Part shown: one piece after another, positions 1 to 6,218 of the stretch
Layout: the number at the start of each line of letters is the position of its first letter
Numbering within the stretch: the first letter of the stretch is position 1
Assembly (NCBI GenBank): GCA_022702195.1
Contig: JAKONB010000539.1
Coordinates: forward strand, 1-7,019
DNA from: Beijerinckiaceae bacterium
GTDB taxonomy: Bacteria > Pseudomonadota > Alphaproteobacteria > Rhizobiales > Beijerinckiaceae
Direction: 5' to 3'
Length of the DNA stretch: 7,019 bases
The notes under the pieces: generated by a model
What the model was told of the DNA's origin: nothing
Seen by the model: the letters and a program-made list of their open reading frames with translations, nothing else
Databases searched by the model: none
Made by a program: the position numbers and the translations under genes

Positions 1-978
1 GACGACTTCCGCGCTTTCCTCGGAAAGACGGGCGATGGCGACCTGCTGCGCGGCGACGGTGCCGGTGGCGGTGTCGAATCTCCAGACCGCCGAGCCGCTT
101 CCCGCGTCGAAAAGGGCTGCCAGCGGCACCTCGACCGCCGCAGCCCACCCGGCCTCGGTGTCCTTGAGCCGAAGCGTCACAGTCGCGCCGAGCGGCGCGT
201 CCTCGCCGCCGCCCGAGAGGATGTAGCGTGCCCGGTAGGTCCGGGTGGCCGGATCGGCGGTGGCCGACAATTCGCGCAGCCGTGCCGGGTACGTCGCCTC
301 GCCCTCGGCGTAGAGCGTCGCCGAGGCCGCGCCCTTCGCAAGGCGCCGGCTCGCCTCGGGCAGGAAGACCTCCGCCTCGCGGGATCCGTCCCGGGCGAGC
401 TTCACCACGGTCTGCCCGGCGGCGACCACCTGCCCGGGCTCGGACGGCACCTCCATCACCACGCCGTCGGCGTCGGCCTGGAGCTCGGAATAGCCGGCCT
501 GGTTGGAGATCTGGCTCGCCTGGGCCTCGGCGTTGGCGAACTGGGCGATGGCCGCATCGGCCGCGGCCTTGTTCTGGTCGTAGGTCTGCTTCGAGGTCCA
601 GCCGTCCCCGACGAGCTTGCGGCTACGCTCCTCGTCCGCCTTGGTCCTGATCATCTGCGCGCGGGCGGCCTCGACGGAGGCCTGGGCCGCGGTGAAGGCC
701 AGGGTGAAGTCGGTCCGATCGAGGCGCATCAGCGGCTGGCCGCGCTTCACCCGGTCGCCTGGATCGACGAGGCGCTCGAAGATCTTGCCCCCGACCCGGA
801 AGCCGAGGTTGCTCTCCGTGCGGGCCCGGATGACCCCGGTGTAGCGCGAGACCCCTCCCGTCCCTGGAGCGACCTCGACGGTCTGGACCAGCGGCGGCTC
901 CGGAGTCACCGCGGTCTCGGCCGGCGAGCATCCGGCAAGGGCCAATCCGGCGAGCCCGACCAACCATCTCGCATCCAT
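1..978 (-). CDS. RND efflux periplasmic adaptor (membrane fusion) lipoprotein, 3' end off window
   Basis: The reverse strand reads as one open frame of 326 codons from an ATG at 978 to the left edge without a stop. The first 17 residues form a lipoprotein signal, with lipobox L14-A15-G16-C17 followed by S18, so the mature protein should be lipid-anchored and probably sent to the outer membrane or held in the periplasm. Residues ~57-91 (NLGFRVGGKIFERL, DPGDRVKRGQPL) are the first half of a biotinyl-lipoyl-like domain. Residues ~92-160 are Ala/Gln-rich and form the alpha-helical hairpin, and ~163-195 (DADGVVMEV, EPGQVVAAGQTVVKL) close the lipoyl fold. A beta-barrel segment follows. This is the HlyD/AcrA-like adaptor that links an inner-membrane RND pump to an outer-membrane channel. 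The start is fixed by GAGGAG about 8-13 bases upstream. The pump gene is expected just beyond the left edge. The drug or substrate cannot be told. Confidence 0.93.
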   Translation of the reverse strand, partial: MDARWLVGLAGLALAGCSPAETAVTPEPPLVQTVEVAPGTGGVSRYTGVIRARTESNLGFRVGGKIFERLVDPGDRVKRGQPLMRLDRTDFTLAFTAAQASVEAARAQMIRTKADEERSRKLVGDGWTSKQTYDQNKAAADAAIAQFANAEAQASQISNQAGYSELQADADGVVMEVPSEPGQVVAAGQTVVKLARDGSREAEVFLPEASRRLAKGAASATLYAEGEATYPARLRELSATADPATRTYRARYILSGGGEDAPLGATVTLRLKDTEAGWAAAVEVPLAALFDAGSGSAVWRFDTATGTVAAQQVAIARLSEESAEVV

Positions 979-1010
979 CGCCTAGCTCCTCGCGACCCGT
1001 CCACGGGCGT

Positions 1011-1057
1011 ATAAAAATTATAATCGTCATTTATTATGGGTAGGGTGACGGCGTCAA
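1011..1057 (-). promoter_or_regulatory. candidate promoter/operator island of the RND adaptor gene
   Basis: A sharply A/T-rich island lies upstream of the adaptor gene in otherwise G+C-rich DNA. On the minus strand it holds a perfect TATAAT (1022-1017) that would place transcription start near 1010, about 30 bases before the ATG. It also holds TTGACG (1057-1052) with ATAAAT 17 bases further on (1034-1029). The ends ATAAA (1011-1015) and TTTAT (1030-1034) are inverted copies. RND adaptor genes are often controlled by TetR repressors binding palindromes over the promoter, and this island could be such a site, but no regulator gene is adjacent. The promoter call is inference from motif match only. 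Confidence 0.4.
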
Positions 1058-1148
1058 TGGCCCTGCAGGCGCAGGGGTGAGTGATTTCACACGCTGCCTA
1101 TTAAAGCTAGGCTGAGAGGAGTCGGTTGGGTGACGTTGCTCGACAGCG

Positions 1149-1184
1149 TTGACATAAAAAATTACAAATATAATTTATTTTATG
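1149..1184 (+). promoter_or_regulatory. candidate promoter/operator island of the alpha/beta hydrolase gene
   Basis: This second A/T-rich island contains a consensus TTGACA (1149-1154) and a consensus TATAAT (1169-1174). They are only 14 bases apart, shorter than the usual 16-18; an alternative -10 TAATTT (1171-1176) gives a 16-base spacer but is a weak match. Transcription from here would start near 1183 and give a leader of roughly 65 bases before the ATG at 1250. Like the island at 1011-1034, it contains ATAAA (1154-1158) and TTTAT (1174-1178) as inverted ends. If it is the true promoter, the upstream GTG at 1130 cannot be the main start of the hydrolase. Confidence 0.4.
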
Positions 1185-1249
1185 ACTGGGATCGCGATGC
1201 CATCCCCGAGTCCGCCCCCAGCCTGCTATTGCTCAGGGACCCGATCGCC

Positions 1250-2155
1250 ATGACCACGCCATCCGCCGACAAAGACGCCGAAGACTACGCGCGCGGCTGG
1301 CTTCCCTCCGGCGAAATCGCCTACGTCACCCTGAGCGACGGGACCCGCATCCGGTACGTTCGGGCGGGTCATGGGCGGGCTCTCGTGCTGACCCACACCG
1401 TGCGCACGCAGCTCGACCTGTTCCAGCGCGTGATCCCGCTGCTGTCGCCACACTTCACCGTCTACGCGCTCGACCTGCCGGGCTTCGGCTGGTCGGACCT
1501 GAAGCCGGGACGCCCCAAGGACGAGCCCACCCTCCGCGCAGCCCTGCGGGACTTCATCACCGCGCTTGGGATCGAGCGGCCGATTCTGGCTGGCGAGTCG
1601 ATTGGGGCGACCCTCTCGCTCTCGCTCGCCGCGGAACTCGGCGACACGGTCGAGCGGGTCTTCGCCTTCAACACCTACGACTACCTGCCGGGCCTGAGCG
1701 GTCGAACCTCCTCGCCGCGATCATCATCAAGAGCGTGCGTGCGCCGGTCGTCGGTCCGGTCTTCGCAGCGCTGGAGAACCGGGCCATCACCGGCGGCATC
1801 ATGCGCGGAGGCTTTTCCGACCCGCGACGCCTGCCTTCGGACCTCCTAGACGAGTATGCCCGGGTCGGCGCGCGCCGGCTACAGCACAGCGTCGCGGAGG
1901 CTCCTCAGATCCCTCAAGAGCTTCGTGGCCGCCCGTGCCCGCTATCGCGCCATCTCGGTGCCCGTCACGCTCGTCTGGGGCGACAAGGATTGGTCGACGC
2001 TCCGGGATCGCGCTGGCGTCGAGAGCGCCGTGTCGTCGCCGACCGTCCTCACCCTCGAACGGACGGGTCACTTCAGCGCCCTGGAGCGCCCCCAGGCCTG
2101 GGCCGACATCATCCTCGCCGCGACGGCGACAACGAAGGTCTTGGCCGTTCGCTGA
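1250..2155 (+). pseudogene. alpha/beta-fold hydrolase, two compensating frameshifts
   Basis: The product belongs to the alpha/beta hydrolase superfamily; substrate unknown. From ATG 1250, frame 2 gives residues 1-151 with the HTVRTQLDLF segment (~49-58), the DLPGFGWSD loop and the nucleophile elbow GESIG (Ser117). At 1700-1703 one base appears lost (GGT followed by CGAAC where GGT-TCG-AAC would continue), and the protein goes on in frame 1 (NLLAAIIIKSVRAPVVGPVF to DEYARVGA). Within the alternating GC tract at ~1870-1877 it returns to frame 2 (GYSTASRRLL, then VWGDKDW with acid D245/D247 and GHF with His274) and ends at TGA 2153-2155. The total of 906 bases is exactly 302 codons, so the indels cancel. 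The catalytic triad survives in sequence, but the ~57 middle codons are out of frame. A GTG at 1130 with AGAGGAG 8 bases before it could add 40 residues; ATG 1250 is preferred because the extra stretch overlaps a promoter-like A/T island. Sequencing error is a possible alternative to real decay. Confidence 0.75.
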
Positions 2156-2267
2156 TGTCCTGCGGTCTTCGCAACCAGGAACCCGCGTCGGCCGGAGACA
2201 CGGCAAGGACGGGTGCTCACGACCGGCGACGCATCCCGTTGAATGGAAGAACGAAAGAGGTGACCCC

Positions 2268-2390
2268 ATCCCCGAGCAGATCACCTCGACCTAGGTCACG
2301 ATCGAGCACCTGACGCTCCGCTCGCCCAAGTCCTTCGAGGCGGTACGGTCGGCTCTGGAGGCTTCGATGCCCCCCCTCGACAACGGCCGG
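2268..2390 (+). pseudogene. decayed 5' fragment of a DUF302-type small protein gene
   Basis: Frame 3 reads PEQITST, then a TAG at 2292-2294, then VTIEHLTLRSPKSFEAVRSAL up to about MPPLDNG. This resembles the opening strand-helix of DUF302-domain proteins, which are small (~130 residues) and of unclear function. A good ribosome site (AGAGGTGA, 2256-2263) sits at proper distance from a codon ATC (2268-2270) that occupies the place where ATG is expected. The picture is a gene that lost its start (ATG to ATC), gained an early stop (likely CAG to TAG) and lost everything after ~40 codons: from ~2391 the frame no longer resembles the family and ends at TGA 2433-2435. The family call rests on a short stretch read by eye. 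Confidence 0.4.
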
Positions 2391-2763
2391 TCCCCTGAGA
2401 TGGTCCTCCCTGAGGTATGGCGTCGGGCCACGTGATGGATGGCTTCATGGCCACCGAGCCATCCTGAGCGGGGCAGGGAAAGGGCAAGTCGGCGGGGCCG
2501 GCCCCGGTCGGCTCAGGAGAGGTGGCCGACGCCGTCGCGATTCTGGACGGTGCCGGTGGTGTACGCGTGCGTCATCAGCGCGGGGGCCGCCTCGGTGGTG
2601 TCCTCCCGCTGTTCGACGGGGTGGCCTGGACGACGCGCACGACGCTTCACGTCGGAGCCAGGCCGAGTCAGGGTCGGTGTCGGCGGCCAATTCCCCAAGG
2701 AACGCCATGGTCCGGCGGTGGAGCGCCGCGCACGGCCCGATAGTCCCGCCGCCAACCGTCCTC
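2391..2763. other. intergenic stretch with no recognisable gene
   Basis: This stretch lies between the DUF302-like remnant and the stop codon of the DHFR-fold gene. Several frames stay open for 70-180 codons on both strands, as expected in G+C-rich DNA, but none starts with a good ribosome site and none gives a protein I recognise. Minus-strand pieces such as TMAFLGELAADTDPDSAWLR (around 2645-2710) and TGTVQNRDGVGHLS (around 2513-2560) look protein-like, but they lie in different frames. They may be traces of a further decayed gene. No clear hairpin terminator was found. Confidence 0.5.
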
Positions 2764-3428
2764 CTACCAAGGACCGGCCGCCTGGCGCTGCCGGAGCGCG
2801 AGTTCGTCTTTGCTCGGGGGGTTGGTGGCGAAACTGCCGGTCTGGACCTCACCATCCCGGGCGAACGCTGCGAAGTGGACGCCTTGCGGCGAGTGTGCCT
2901 GCTCGATCAGCGTCCATGAACGGGCCGTCGACGGATGGTCCGCATACCAGCGTTTGCCGCGACCGAGCATGACCGGAAAGGTAATTAGAACGAGCTGGTC
3001 GATAAGGCCCACCGGAAGCAGTTCCGGGTAGAGCATGCTGCTGCCCTGGATCAGGAGGTCTGGACCGTCGCTTTCCTTCAGGCGGGTGATCGCCGCGACG
3101 GGGTCGCCGATGAGACGCCGGCTGTTGTTCCAGCCGAGCGTACGGTCCGACGACGTCACGACATGCTTGCGCACGGCATTGAACGTCGCCCCGATCGGCT
3201 GATCGTCGTTATGCGGCCAGTAGGCGGCGAAGATCTCGTAGGTTCGCCGACCGAGCAGCAGCTCGGCGTCCCCCCGAGCAGCTTGCCCATTGGCCCGTCG
3301 AGCGAATCGTCGAAGAACGGGAAGGTCCAGCCGCCGTGCGTGAACCCGGTCCGATCCTCCTCCGGACCACCCGGTGCCTGGATTACGCCGTCGAGCGACT
3401 GGAAGAGGGAGCCGGTGATCTTACGCAT
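2764..3428 (-). pseudogene. DHFR-fold (RibD C-terminal domain) family protein, single-base frameshift
   Basis: From ATG 3428 the reverse strand encodes MRKITGSLFQSLDGVIQAPG and GGWTFPFFD through residue 53 (KLLGG). After this the same frame yields unrelated residues and stops at 3156. The family sequence continues one base out of step: DAELLLGRRTYEIFAAYW, then VTSSDRTLGWNNS, LLIQGSSML, LITFPVMLGRGKRW and a GEVQTGSFA tail, ending at TAG 2766-2764. The switch falls in a run of six C on the plus strand (3270-3275); seven would restore a 221-residue protein, the usual size. The span of 665 bases is one short of a multiple of three, as predicted. The family has the nucleotide-binding dihydrofolate reductase fold and probably reduces an unknown substrate with NAD(P)H. 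AGGAGG lies 9 bases before the start, inside the end of the preceding gene, whose stop codon the start overlaps. Either a real inactivating deletion, slippage-based variation or a base-calling error. Confidence 0.85.
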
Positions 3429-3921
3429 CGGCGGAGCCTCCTCGGACGGCGGCCTCGATCCGGGCGATGTCGATCCTGCGCATGGTCATCATCGCCTCGA
3501 ACGCGCGCCGCGCCGCGGCCCTGTCGGGATCGCTGTTGGCACGCAGGAGCGCGCGGGGGGTGATCTGCCAGGAGAAACCCCAGCGGTCCGTGCACCAGCC
3601 GCATTGGCTTTCGGCTCCGCCGTTGCCCACGATGGCGTCCCAGTAACGGTCCGTCTCTGTCTGATCCTCGGTCAGCACCATGAAGCTGACCGCCTGATTG
3701 GCCTTGAAGGCGGGGCCACCGTTCAGGCCGACGAACGCGCGGCCGAGGACGGTGAACGCGACCGTCAGCTCCGCGCCCTCGGATCCGCCAGGGAAATCCG
3801 ATGGGGCGTTCATGGGGGCGCCGACGCGGCTATCCGGAAAGATGCTGGCATAGAACTCCGCTGCCTTGCGGACCTCGCCATGGTCGAACCACAAGCAGGT
3901 CGTCAGCTTCTCGTTCGTCAT
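3421..3921 (-). CDS. PhnB-like VOC-superfamily protein (3-demethylubiquinone-9 3-methyltransferase-type domain)
   Basis: This is an intact 166-residue protein of the size usual for the family. Residues 7-30 (TTCLWFDHGEVRKAAEFYASIF) are the opening beta-alpha unit typical of PhnB-like vicinal-oxygen-chelate proteins. Residues ~50-68 (ELTVAFTVLGRAFVGLNGG) and ~78-122 (SFMVLTEDQTETDRYWDAI, then CGWCTDRWGFSWQITP) complete the fold. The C-terminus (~131-160) has the helical DRAAARRAFEAMMTMRRIDI segment that is common at the end of these proteins. Despite the family's methyltransferase name, enzymatic activity is not established for most members. ATG 3921 is chosen over GTG 3924 because GGGAGA is well placed and the family usually begins close to this motif. 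It sits 13 bases after the upstream VOC gene, and its stop overlaps the ATG of the DHFR-fold gene by 8 bases, so the three are very likely one transcript. Confidence 0.9.
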   Translation of the reverse strand: MTNEKLTTCLWFDHGEVRKAAEFYASIFPDSRVGAPMNAPSDFPGGSEGAELTVAFTVLGRAFVGLNGGPAFKANQAVSFMVLTEDQTETDRYWDAIVGNGGAESQCGWCTDRWGFSWQITPRALLRANSDPDRAAARRAFEAMMTMRRIDIARIEAAVRGGSADA

Positions 3922-3934
3922 CACCGGTCTCCCG

Positions 3935-4726
3935 TCATGCCGCCTGACGCGGACCGACGAGGCCGATCCGGTTGCCCGCCGGATCGGCGACGTTGGTCGA
4001 GTAGCTTCCCCCGGGGATGGGATCGGGTCCCTGCAGCACGGTGCCGCCGTATGTCTGAACGGAAGCGACCGCGGCGTCGATGTCGGCCACGTGGACGTAC
4101 CAGTTCCAACGCGCCGGCGCGCCGGTCGCCGTGCTCGACATCACGGCGCCGGGTCGGAGGTCGCCCCGCCCGATGAAGGCGTACTCGCCCATTCCGCCCA
4201 TTGGCATGGCCCCGAGCTTTTCCCAGCCGAACAGCCCCCCGTAGAACGCGAAGGCCGCCTCGGGATCGGGAGTGGCGAGCTCGATCCACACGCCCTGTCC
4301 GAGGGTTCGCTCCGTCCCGAGGGGGATGGGTCCGAAGGCCCGGCTCTCACTGGGTCTGGCAGCATTCATCACGGCGAAGATCACGCCCTGCGGATCGCGC
4401 ACCATCGCGAAGCGGCCGACATGGGGAATGTCGACCGGTCCGAACGGGATCTGCCCGCCGAGATCGACGGCGCGGGAGGCCGTGGCATCGACATCGCCGG
4501 CCGCGAGGTAGACCGCCCAGCCGGGAAAGCCGGGGGCCTCGGGTATCGACCGCCGGATCCCGGCCACGGGCTTTCCGTCAGCCTCCGCGATCCGGTAGCC
4601 ACCATGCTCCGGCATCGTCGAGGGTGCGATGTGCCAAGCGGCCACCGCCTCGTAGAAGGCCTGTGCGGCGTCCTGGTCGGCTGCGTTCAGCTCGAACCAG
4701 ATGGGTGTACCCTCGGCAGGTGGCAT
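3935..4726 (-). CDS. two-domain VOC (glyoxalase/bleomycin-resistance-like) family protein
   Basis: The 263-residue product has two tandem vicinal-oxygen-chelate repeats. The first (~1-125) runs from GTPIWFELNAADQDAAQAFY to MVRDPQGVIFAVMN. The second (~143-258) runs from GVWIELATPDPEAAFAFYGG through LFGWEK to VADPAGNRIGLV. Paired modules of this kind fold into a barrel that can bind a metal ion. Related proteins include glyoxalases, extradiol dioxygenases and antibiotic-binding proteins, but the substrate cannot be inferred here. The ATG at 4726 is preferred over an in-frame GTG at 4744 because GGGGGAG stands just upstream of it. It is the first gene of the VOC-PhnB-DHFR operon and faces the HxlR regulator across ~97 bases. 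Confidence 0.9.
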   Translation of the reverse strand: MPPAEGTPIWFELNAADQDAAQAFYEAVAAWHIAPSTMPEHGGYRIAEADGKPVAGIRRSIPEAPGFPGWAVYLAAGDVDATASRAVDLGGQIPFGPVDIPHVGRFAMVRDPQGVIFAVMNAARPSESRAFGPIPLGTERTLGQGVWIELATPDPEAAFAFYGGLFGWEKLGAMPMGGMGEYAFIGRGDLRPGAVMSSTATGAPARWNWYVHVADIDAAVASVQTYGGTVLQGPDPIPGGSYSTNVADPAGNRIGLVGPRQAA

Positions 4727-4783
4727 CGCGCTCCCCCGTAACACACTGCGCTTCGGCCGTTTCCTGGCACCCGGTTCGGCCTC

Positions 4784-4819
4784 GCTTTGCCCAGGCTGGC
4801 ATCATCGGTTAAGCAAAGC
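4784..4819. promoter_or_regulatory. inverted repeat between the VOC operon and the HxlR gene, candidate operator
   Basis: GCTTTGC (4784-4790) and its exact reverse complement GCAAAGC (4813-4819) flank a 22-base spacer, with half-site centres 29 bases apart. The repeat ends 4 bases before the HxlR start codon. HxlR proteins bind as dimers near their own divergent promoters, so this is a reasonable operator candidate for both directions. A second short repeat, TTCGGCC at 4752-4758 and 4775-4781, is direct, 23 bases apart. No convincing -35/-10 pair was found in either direction, and the HxlR gene lacks a clear Shine-Dalgarno sequence. Confidence 0.35.
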
Positions 4820-4823
4820 AACC

Positions 4824-5516
4824 ATGAAGTTAGAAAAAATAACCTCTAAGATCACGGCGACCCGGGAGCGACGGTACGATGACGCCTGCGGCACGGCCCT
4901 CGCCCTCGAGTTCATCGGCGAGCGCTGGTCGTTGCTGATCATGCGCGAGCTGGTCTTCGGACCCCGGCGCTTCGGAGAGATCCGGGCGAACCTTCCGGGC
5001 ATCAGCGCCAACGTCCTGACACAGCGCCTGGACACCCTGGATGAGGTGGGCATCGTCCGGCGCTACCGATTGCCGTCACCGGCCAATGTGCAGGTCTACG
5101 ACCTCACGGAGTGGGGCCGCGAGGCCGCTCCGCTGATGCGCGACATGGGACGCTGGGCCGCCCGCTCGCCGCGACACGATCCGAGCCTGTTCATGTCGGC
5201 GGCCTCGGCGATGATGTCGCTCCAAGCCCTGCTCGACCGCACGCGGGCGATGGCATTGCCCGTTTCGGTGGTCTTCCACTTCCCCGACGAGGACTTCGTC
5301 GCGACGGTGACCGGTGGTGAGATCCTCGTGGGCCGAGGCATCACGGAGGCCCCCGACCTCGCCTTCACCGGCGACACGATGGCGATGCGCCGCACGATCT
5401 ACGGCAAGGCGTCCCTGGCCAGAGACGGAGCGGGCGGCACGCTCGCTTATGCGGGTGACGCCGATCTGGCGCGGTCCTTCATCGACCTCTTCAGCCTGCC
5501 CGCCAGAACCGCCTGA
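4824..5516 (+). CDS. HxlR-family transcriptional regulator with C-terminal SCP2-like domain
   Basis: This is an intact 230-residue protein. Residues ~17-115 form the HxlR winged helix-turn-helix: YDDACGTALALEFIGERWSL with the family's N-terminal cysteine (Cys22), LLIMRELVFGPRRFGEI, the recognition-helix region PGISANVLTQRLDTLDEVGI and the wing/strand VQVYDLTEWGRE. Residues ~120-226 are an extra C-terminal part (VSVVFHFPDEDFVATVTGG, FTGDTMAMRRTIYGK, DLARSFIDLF) that resembles the SCP2 sterol-carrier-like domain often fused to this HxlR subtype and thought to sense a hydrophobic ligand. Typical HxlR proteins are ~110-150 residues; 230 fits the fused type. ATG 4824 is the best start, although no strong ribosome site precedes it. 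It is divergent from the VOC operon, making that operon and itself its likely targets. The ligand is unknown. Confidence 0.92.
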   Translation: MKLEKITSKITATRERRYDDACGTALALEFIGERWSLLIMRELVFGPRRFGEIRANLPGISANVLTQRLDTLDEVGIVRRYRLPSPANVQVYDLTEWGREAAPLMRDMGRWAARSPRHDPSLFMSAASAMMSLQALLDRTRAMALPVSVVFHFPDEDFVATVTGGEILVGRGITEAPDLAFTGDTMAMRRTIYGKASLARDGAGGTLAYAGDADLARSFIDLFSLPARTA

Positions 5517-5637
5517 GGAGCGCGCGCGATGGGACGCGGTACCGAGACGCTCATCTGGCCACAATGGTCTCCCCGCGGCGCGCGCGCTCGCGCTGCACGA
5601 TCGGCAGGTCGAGCGACGGCGGCTCTGACCCGCCCAG

Positions 5638-5866
5638 TCAGGTCGGGATGGCGTGCGCCTGAGCGCGGTGGTGGGTCTGGTGGTTGACGAGATGTGCCAG
5701 CGCCTCCGAGCGTGGTCGGCGCTGCGGCATGATGCCCGTCGTCGCGTCGTCGAAGCTCGCCGCCAACTCCTCGGATGAGAGGCTGGCGACATAGGCGTCC
5801 AAACGCGCGTCCTCGGTCATGCGCGCCTGCCGCAGCGCGTCGATGCGAGGGAGCCGGAACCGGTGA
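5638..5866 (-). pseudogene. DinB-family protein, C-terminal fragment
   Basis: The reverse strand reads RLPRIDALRQARMTEDARL, then AYVASLSSEELAASF and LAHLVNHQTHHRAQAHAIPT before TGA 5640-5638. This is the last part of a DinB-fold protein, a four-helix bundle that usually binds a metal through three histidines; the HQTHHRAQ motif supplies the C-terminal ligands. The N-terminal ~80-90 residues with the first histidine are absent: upstream of ~5866 the same frame becomes Pro/Arg-rich nonsense opposite the receiver remnant. The C-terminal end also stops a few residues after the motif, where homologues usually continue for about 20 more. An internal ATG at 5820 would give 60 residues, but it has no evident ribosome site, so this is treated as a remnant. 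Confidence 0.65.
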
Positions 5867-5877
5867 CGGACGGGCAT

Positions 5878-6191
5878 GGCACCGGCGTGCTCATGGTCGC
5901 GGATAGAGCCGAGGAGGCGCTGGCGGACCCGCAAGGAATGCCGACCGCTTCGATGCGGTGTTCTCGGACGTGGTGCTGCCGGCCGAGGGCGGCATCGACC
6001 TCGCGCCCTGCATCCGCCCGGTGCACCACGACCTGCCGATGCTGCCGGCCTCGGGCCATAGCCACGTACGGGCCGGGAACGGGACCTCCGGCTTCGCGCT
6101 CCCGAACGAGCCCGACCCGGTCGAGTAGTTCTCGGGCCTGCTGCGAAAGGTCGCAACTGCGCAGCGTCGCAGGCGCATCCTGAGCAGGTAA
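5878..6191 (+). pseudogene. degenerate receiver (REC) domain, C-terminal remnant of a hybrid histidine kinase
   Basis: Frame 3 from 5937 reads NADRFDAVFSDVVLPAEGGI, then CIRPVHHDLPMLPASGHSHV, GNGTSGFALPNEPDPVE, a TAG at 6126-6128, and FSGLLRKVATAQRRRRILSR with TAA at 6189-6191. This matches the receiver domain that ends many alphaproteobacterial hybrid kinases, and the phospho-acceptor aspartate (FSDVV) is retained. The conserved lysine expected before the proline in 'HKPYSVEQ' is replaced (NEPDPVE), and the following glutamine codon appears mutated CAG to TAG. A likely N-terminal piece, GTGVLMVAD (5878-5904), is in frame 1 and joins directly to the later part, so about 30-40 residues are deleted with a frame change. 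The kinase part is missing altogether. It ends 119 bases before a PAS-GAF sensor on the same strand. Confidence 0.75.
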
Positions 6192-6218
6192 GGCGACGTA
6201 CGGCCAAGCCAGGAGCAG

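Noticed and set aside
228..650. Plus-strand open frame rich in Arg/Pro
   Set aside because: Antisense shadow of the RND adaptor gene.
3163..4176. Long plus-strand open frame of 337 codons
   Set aside because: It runs antisense across the DHFR-fold, PhnB-like and VOC genes, which have clear family motifs and ribosome sites; its product is low-complexity and unrecognisable. Typical antisense openness in G+C-rich DNA.
3866..4741. Plus-strand open frame of 291 codons
   Set aside because: Antisense to the two-domain VOC gene, with no family resemblance and no good ribosome site.
5566..5600. GC-rich possible hairpin after the HxlR gene
   Set aside because: Alternating CG runs pair in many registers and there is no T-tract; not supportable as a terminator.
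5529..5700. Small plus-strand frame after the HxlR stop, preceded by GGAG
   Set aside because: Gly/Arg/Ala-rich, no recognisable motif, and overlaps the DinB remnant; the GGAG is too far and in a GC-repeat context.
5076..5792. Minus-strand open frame of 238 codons
   Set aside because: Antisense to the HxlR-SCP2 gene; no family motifs.
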